From NCBI RefSeq assembly GCF_026343945.1, contig NZ_JAPKNJ010000001.1, positions 310,001 to 374,000 on the forward strand: a stretch of DNA of 64,000 nucleotides, written 5' to 3'. The DNA is from Kaistia algarum (lineage in GTDB: Bacteria > Pseudomonadota > Alphaproteobacteria > Rhizobiales > Kaistiaceae). The notes beneath the pieces were generated by a model that was not told the origin of the DNA, did no database searches, and worked only from the letters and a program-made list of their open reading frames with translations. Position numbers and translations under genes: made by a program. This document shows, piece by piece, positions 60,349 to 64,000 of this stretch. Each line of letters starts with the position of its first letter. Within the stretch, counting starts at the first letter, position 1.

Positions 60349-60815
60349 ACCTGCCGCTTGTTCACGTCGAGCGGCCGGCCGCCGAACCGCCTCGAAAGAT
60401 CGGCGTCAATCGCGCCGCCCTGTTCGCGCGACTGGCATCCGGTAGCAAGTCACCGCGTCGGGCGCTCGCCGCACTCATGCGGCTGGGTGCCCTCGACCGA
60501 CCGCGCCGGGCGCGCGTGATCCCGATCCGGGCGGTGCCCGGCTCGCAGATCAGCGCGGCCGAAATCATCGCCGAGATCGCTTCCGGTCTAGGCCTGACGG
60601 TCAACGACATCCTGTCGCGCTCGCGCGGCCGGACGCTCTCCCAGGCGCGCCATGAGGCGATGTACGAGGTCGCCCGCCGCACCCGGCTGTCCCTTCCCAC
60701 GATCGGCCGCGCCTTCGGCGATCGGCACCACGCAACCGTCGTGGCGGCCGTGCGCCGGCACGCCGCCCGCAACCACCTGCCGCCAGCGCGCGGCCTTAGC
60801 CCTAGGAAGATCTGA
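60345..60815 (+). CDS. DnaA domain IV-like protein
   Basis: A 156-aa protein. Residues about 70-140 (IIAEIASGLGLTVNDILSRS, RGRTLSQARHEAMYEVARRT, IGRAFGDRHHATVVAAVRRH) follow the DnaA C-terminal DNA-binding domain closely, including the D-H-A-T-V signature in GDRHHATV. There is no AAA+ domain. The N-terminal 60 residues are unrelated. It probably binds DnaA-box-like DNA, perhaps linking phage transposition to host replication or acting as a regulator. That role is inference. Confidence 0.8.
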   Translation: MNLPLVHVERPAAEPPRKIGVNRAALFARLASGSKSPRRALAALMRLGALDRPRRARVIPIRAVPGSQISAAEIIAEIASGLGLTVNDILSRSRGRTLSQARHEAMYEVARRTRLSLPTIGRAFGDRHHATVVAAVRRHAARNHLPPARGLSPRKI

Positions 60816-60817
60816 TC

Positions 60818-61489
60818 ATGACCATGACTGATATCGCCCCGAGCGCCGTGCCGTTCCCCGAGGTCTCGCCCGGCGTCTTTGACGTGGGCGGCAAGCTGAT
60901 GATGGTCGACAGCAAGAACGGCTACGCCCCCGTGTCGACCGTCAAACCGATCGACAAGCTGACCGACGAGACCGTCCGCAAGATGGTCGACCATGCCCGC
61001 GACCTCTCCGGCCAGATCGCCCGGTTCAAGGGTCATTGCTTTGATGACGTCGGCTCGCTGCAGGCGCTGATCGCGCAGGAATACAAGGCCACGCTCGGCG
61101 GGCCGAAGGGAAATATCTCCCTGACCACATTCGACGGCCGTCTGAAGGTCACCGTCCAGGTCGCCGACCAGCTCACCTTCGGGCCGGAGCTGCAGGCGGC
61201 AAAGCGGCTCGTGGATGCCTGTCTGGCCGAGTGGACCACCGGCTCGCGCGACGAACTGGTGGCGATCGTCAACCGCGCCTTCTCCGTCGACAAAGAGGGC
61301 CAGATCAACCGCGCCGAGATCTTCATGCTGCTGCGCGTGGCGATCGAGGATGAGCGCTGGCAGTCGGCCATGCGGGCGGTGCGGGACTCGATCCGGATCA
61401 TCGGGTCGAAGACCTATATCCGCTTCCACGAGCGCGAAAGCGTCGACAGCGCCTGGCGCCCGATCACCATCGACCTTGCTGCAGCGTGA
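60818..61489 (+). CDS. DUF3164 family phage protein
   Basis: A 223-aa protein matching the DUF3164 group of Mu-like phages: KQL-type start MVDSKNGYAPVSTVKPIDKL, ISLTTFDGRLKVTVQVADQL, LVAIVNRAFSVDKEGQINRA and DSIRIIGSKTYIRFHERE. Function unknown; the family occurs in early regions of transposable phages. AGGAAG precedes the ATG by eight bases. Confidence 0.82.
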   Translation: MTMTDIAPSAVPFPEVSPGVFDVGGKLMMVDSKNGYAPVSTVKPIDKLTDETVRKMVDHARDLSGQIARFKGHCFDDVGSLQALIAQEYKATLGGPKGNISLTTFDGRLKVTVQVADQLTFGPELQAAKRLVDACLAEWTTGSRDELVAIVNRAFSVDKEGQINRAEIFMLLRVAIEDERWQSAMRAVRDSIRIIGSKTYIRFHERESVDSAWRPITIDLAAA

Positions 61490-61499
61490 GGGCGGGACG

Positions 61500-61736
61500 A
61501 TGGAAACCACGATCCACACAGCCGAGGACGCATTGGCCTCGCCCGACGTCGTCAAGTCAGTCGAACTCGAGATCGACTATTTCACGGACGAGGTCGTGCT
61601 CCGGGTCGCCCTCGCGAATTCGGCGCTCGCGGACGCCTTCCGTGACCGGATCCTGGCGGCGATGAAATCGGGCTCGGTGAAGATCGGCCCGATGGTCCTC
61701 CGCACGCCCGACCCCTTCGAGGTTGAGGAGGTTTGA
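61500..61736 (+). CDS. Small phage protein, paralogue of next gene
   Basis: A 78-aa acidic protein (EIDYFTDEVVLRVALANSAL, FRDRILAAMKSGSVKIGPMV). Its core aligns by eye with the next gene product (hydrophobic strand, helix, strand), suggesting duplication. No known family. Confidence 0.6.
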   Translation: METTIHTAEDALASPDVVKSVELEIDYFTDEVVLRVALANSALADAFRDRILAAMKSGSVKIGPMVLRTPDPFEVEEV

Positions 61737-61738
61737 CC

Positions 61739-61954
61739 ATGGCTGTGAAAGTCGAAAACGTCACCCGCCCGCTGGCCGAGGCCGGCTGCCTCGAATGGTC
61801 TTCGGCCGACCTGTACGACCGGGCCGGCGAGATCGTGATCACGCTCCGGTTCACCACGCCGGAACTCGCGAGCGAGGCCTACGACACGATCGCGGCCGAG
61901 CTGCAGCAGGACAACTTCCGGCTCGGCTCGCTCAACATCCAGCGGGGGGGCTGA
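61739..61954 (+). CDS. Small phage protein, paralogue of previous gene
   Basis: A 71-aa acidic protein (DRAGEIVITLRFTTPELASE, DTIAAELQQDNFRLGSLNIQ) with the same strand-helix-strand core as its upstream neighbour. The ATG lies two bases after the upstream stop; a TTG start is possible two codons earlier. Function unknown. Confidence 0.6.
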   Translation: MAVKVENVTRPLAEAGCLEWSSADLYDRAGEIVITLRFTTPELASEAYDTIAAELQQDNFRLGSLNIQRGG

Positions 61955-61957
61955 GCG

Positions 61958-62641
61958 ATGGTCGCCTATTCCTTCAAGGCGCGCTTCATCCCGAAGATCG
62001 AGGATGGATCGAAGCGCCACACCATCCGAGCCGATCGCGCCCGGCACGCGCGAGCCGGCGAACCGGTCCAGCTCTACGAAGGCATGCGCACCCGCACCTG
62101 CCGGCTGATTGGCGCGCCACAATGTCTGCTCGTCGGGCCGATCCGGATCTTCGTCCATCTGGATCGGATCGAGTGCGGGCCGTGGACGTATCGGACGGCC
62201 GGCGAACTTGACCTCTTTGCCGAGCGCGACGGCTTCGAGGATTGGGCCGACATGTGCGATTTCTGGATGGATGAACACCCCAGCACCGCCGTATTCTCGG
62301 GGCAGATCATCTTTTGGGATCATGAGTATTTCGCCCAGCCGGGTGTCAGCACGGGTGGCGACGGTGATCTCTTTCGCCTGATCGATGTCGTCACAACGGG
62401 GCTGGTAACTCTGCCGTCGTGGGGACCCGGAGACTATGAAGGTCTCCGCGCGTATCACCGCGCGGGCAATGCGATCCTCGACCAACTGGCGCACTCGGAG
62501 GGTGCCAAGATCAGCCGTCGAGGCGACGCCTGGACGCTCGCCATGGCAGGCGTCCGCGCCTCCAGCACCGGCGGCGCCGCCACCCTGCTTCGCAACTGGC
62601 GCGCTGGCGCTCAGAAGCGGTTTGCGGGAGGTGCTGCATGA
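61958..62641 (+). CDS. ASCH-domain phage protein with C-terminal extension
   Basis: A 227-aa protein. The first 120 residues look like an ASCH/PUA-like RNA-binding domain (SFKARFIPKIEDGSKRHTIR, GEPVQLYEGMRTRTCRLIG, IFVHLDRIECG). A different C-terminal part (about 130-227) includes FRLIDVVTTGLVTLPSWGPG and a helical Ala/Arg-rich tail, not seen in standard ASCH proteins. It may be two fused reading units or a phage-specific extension. It overlaps the next ATG. Confidence 0.65.
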   Translation: MVAYSFKARFIPKIEDGSKRHTIRADRARHARAGEPVQLYEGMRTRTCRLIGAPQCLLVGPIRIFVHLDRIECGPWTYRTAGELDLFAERDGFEDWADMCDFWMDEHPSTAVFSGQIIFWDHEYFAQPGVSTGGDGDLFRLIDVVTTGLVTLPSWGPGDYEGLRAYHRAGNAILDQLAHSEGAKISRRGDAWTLAMAGVRASSTGGAATLLRNWRAGAQKRFAGGAA

Positions 62642-62886
62642 GCGTCCCCGGCCTCTATTGGCGGCCCAGCGAGGCGCGCCTGAAATCTTTCTCGATCGCA
62701 TCGGCCAAGGTCGGCTCCGTCCTCAAGATCGAGCTGCATGTCACGGATGCGCTGCGGCTCGGCATGCTGCTGCAGGACCTCGCCGAGACCCAGCGCGACC
62801 AGGACGCGCCTGCTCGGTCGGCACCGAAGAGGCCGGCAGGGCCACTGTTGCTGACGGATAGGAGGGATCATGACCGATCTTTCTAA
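62638..62886 (+). CDS. Small phage protein
   Basis: An 82-aa protein (SFSIASAKVGSVLKIELHVT, ALRLGMLLQDLAETQRDQDA) with a charged tail. Its start overlaps the previous stop and its end overlaps the DUF2786 gene start by 17 bases, typical of the compact phage operon. The N-terminal half resembles the strand-helix core of the two small genes at 61.5-62.0 kb. Confidence 0.55.
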   Translation: MSVPGLYWRPSEARLKSFSIASAKVGSVLKIELHVTDALRLGMLLQDLAETQRDQDAPARSAPKRPAGPLLLTDRRDHDRSF

Positions 62887-63598
62887 ACTTCGCGCCAAGC
62901 TTGGCGCCTTGCGGGCGAAGACCACCGCCAATGGCTGCACCGAGGCCGAGGCGATGGCGGCTGCCGAAAAGGCAGCCTCCCTGATGGAAGAACATGGGAT
63001 CAGCGAGGCCGATCTGGATCGCGGCGCGTTTGAGGAGATCGCCGTTGAACTCGGCGCGCGCCGCTCGCCGCTTGATGCGGTCTGGAAGACCGTTGCGAAA
63101 TTCGCGGACTGCTACGGGTATCTGCTCCGCGATGGCGGGCGCTGGCGCTACGTGTATTTCGGCCGGGAAGCCGACGTGCTCATCGCGGAGTATGTCCACG
63201 AGGTCGTTCGCCGCGCAGCCGGAACCGCCGTGACCCGGTTCAAGACATCGCCGGCGTACCAGTCGCGGCGGAAGCCAAAGACGCGCGCCCAGGCGTTGAA
63301 GGCGTTTCTAGAAGGCTTTTCGATATCGATCCAGGCGAAGCTCATTGCCGGGCTTTGGAAGCGCAAGGGTGGCGAGGCCGGCGGAGCGCGTGATCTCGTT
63401 GCCGACCAGCAGGCGACGCTGAAAGCCGAGCTGGAGCGCCGCGGTATCACCTTTGACAATCTGCCAGCCGTCGCATCGGCATCGGGGAAGTTCCGCGACA
63501 GCGTGCGCGCCTCCGGCTTTGGAGCCGCGCAGAAAATCGCGATCGAGGCCGGTGTATCCGGTCCCGGACCATCGCCAGTCGGAAGGCTGCTATCGTGA
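62870..63598 (+). CDS. DUF2786 family phage protein
   Basis: A 242-aa protein. The N-terminal 45 residues are DUF2786 (LRAKLGALRAKTTANGCTEAE, AASLMEEHGISEADL). A longer domain follows (SPLDAVWKTVAKFADCYGYL, YVYFGREADVLIAEYVHEVV), as usual in phage members. Function unknown. AGGAGG precedes the ATG. Confidence 0.82.
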   Translation: MTDLSKLRAKLGALRAKTTANGCTEAEAMAAAEKAASLMEEHGISEADLDRGAFEEIAVELGARRSPLDAVWKTVAKFADCYGYLLRDGGRWRYVYFGREADVLIAEYVHEVVRRAAGTAVTRFKTSPAYQSRRKPKTRAQALKAFLEGFSISIQAKLIAGLWKRKGGEAGGARDLVADQQATLKAELERRGITFDNLPAVASASGKFRDSVRASGFGAAQKIAIEAGVSGPGPSPVGRLLS

Positions 63599-63897
63599 CT
63601 CGCCCTCGCATTGTCTCTGAGCTGATCAGCGACGAAGTCGTGCCGTGCTGCCCGCACTGCCAATCCACCGGAATTGGCGCCGCCCGGATCTCCGTCGTCG
63701 ACCTTGTCGACGCCTGGAAGGATCTCGCCGAGCGCGTGCCGGTCGACGCCGACGGCTACGCCTGGACGCACGGTCTCACGATCGACTGCCCCGACTGCAG
63801 ACATCCCTGCGTGGTGCAGATCGCATGGCCGAAGATCTCGCTCGTTGCCGCGCGCACCGACGCCGATCACCGCCTGCTGGAAAGAGCGCAAGCATGA
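63595..63897 (+). CDS. Small zinc-ribbon-like phage protein
   Basis: A 100-aa protein starting with GTG inside the preceding stop. Two cysteine pairs (PCCPHC near residues 17-22 and CPDCRHPC near 73-80) suggest one zinc-binding site. It overlaps the next gene by four bases. Function unknown. Confidence 0.6.
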   Translation: MTRPRIVSELISDEVVPCCPHCQSTGIGAARISVVDLVDAWKDLAERVPVDADGYAWTHGLTIDCPDCRHPCVVQIAWPKISLVAARTDADHRLLERAQA

Positions 63898-64000
63898 CCG
63901 ACGACGTCCTGAAGATGTTCGAATATGCCGATCTCCGGCCGGCCAGGACGACAGATGTCCCGGCTGTTCACGACCTCGTCGAGTTCACGCTGTTCGATGG
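63894..64000 (+). CDS. Phage gene, 3' end beyond the window
   Basis: The first 35 codons (DDVLKMFEYADLRPARTTDV ...) of a further gene in the same operon, overlapping the previous stop as ATGA. Too short to assign. Confidence 0.5.
   Translation, partial: MTDDVLKMFEYADLRPARTTDVPAVHDLVEFTLFD

Larger units (their letters stand above)
52924..64000 (+). mobile_element. Mu-like transposable prophage, left part
   Basis: The gene order is that of the left half of Mu-like phages: leftward repressor, rightward Ner, transposase A, ATPase B, then small early genes. The left end is placed near 52924-52928, where repeated transposase-site-like elements begin inside an interrupted ORF. The right end, late control and virion genes lie beyond the window. 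Confidence 0.8.

Overview
The window is a GC-rich alphaproteobacterial chromosome segment, most likely from the order Hyphomicrobiales (Rhizobiales). This is inferred from a RirA-type iron regulator, an HWE-type histidine kinase, an FrcBCA-type sugar transporter and several small proteins typical of rhizobia. No rRNA, tRNA or CRISPR array was recognised. All calls come from reading the sequence; no database search was run.

Core part (1-42.2 kb). Two tandem secreted fasciclin proteins lie near an aminotransferase, an HWE histidine kinase and an ECF sigma/RskA-like anti-sigma pair. An ABC-F ATPase follows. A LacI regulator faces a sugar operon (binding protein, two permeases, ATPase, TIM-barrel isomerase/epimerase, Gfo/Idh/MocA dehydrogenase), with a TGTAATCGATTACA operator between them. 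A leftward RND efflux pair is followed directly by a second ECF sigma factor, a one-TM protein and a heavy-metal-sensor-like protein. Next come an AraC regulator facing an orphan sugar-type ABC ATPase, then rirA and a TonB gene pair with a TGA-N9-TCA iron box. A cyclic-nucleotide-binding protein, a DUF3307 protein and a CHASE2 adenylate cyclase follow. A leftward set (xylulokinase; ROK regulator with FrcBCA-like transporter) is split by an AT-rich small gene. Small rhizobial genes, a glutamine-synthetase-like gene with an aminotransferase remnant in front, and a GGDEF/EAL protein close this part.

Accessory island (about 42.2-52.9 kb). It holds an IS5-type fragment, an AT-rich TIR plus P-loop NTPase gene of 889 aa (a probable antiphage STAND protein), remnants of a podovirus-like virion gene cluster cut off at the end of the TIR gene, small DNA-binding proteins (RHH, XRE), an HNH/AP2-like fragment, a serine recombinase, and a frameshifted RNase-H-like gene.

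Mu-like transposable prophage (about 52.92 kb to beyond the right edge). Its left end is marked by repeated 20-bp elements, probably transposase-binding sites, that interrupt a small membrane-protein ORF. Then come a secreted cargo protein, a leftward S24-type repressor, a rightward early promoter with operator repeats, a Ner-like protein, small proteins, a ParB-like protein, the MuA transposase, the MuB ATPase, a DnaA-domain-IV-like protein, DUF3164, an ASCH protein, DUF2786 and further small genes. The early genes are tightly coupled by ATGA/GTGA overlaps.
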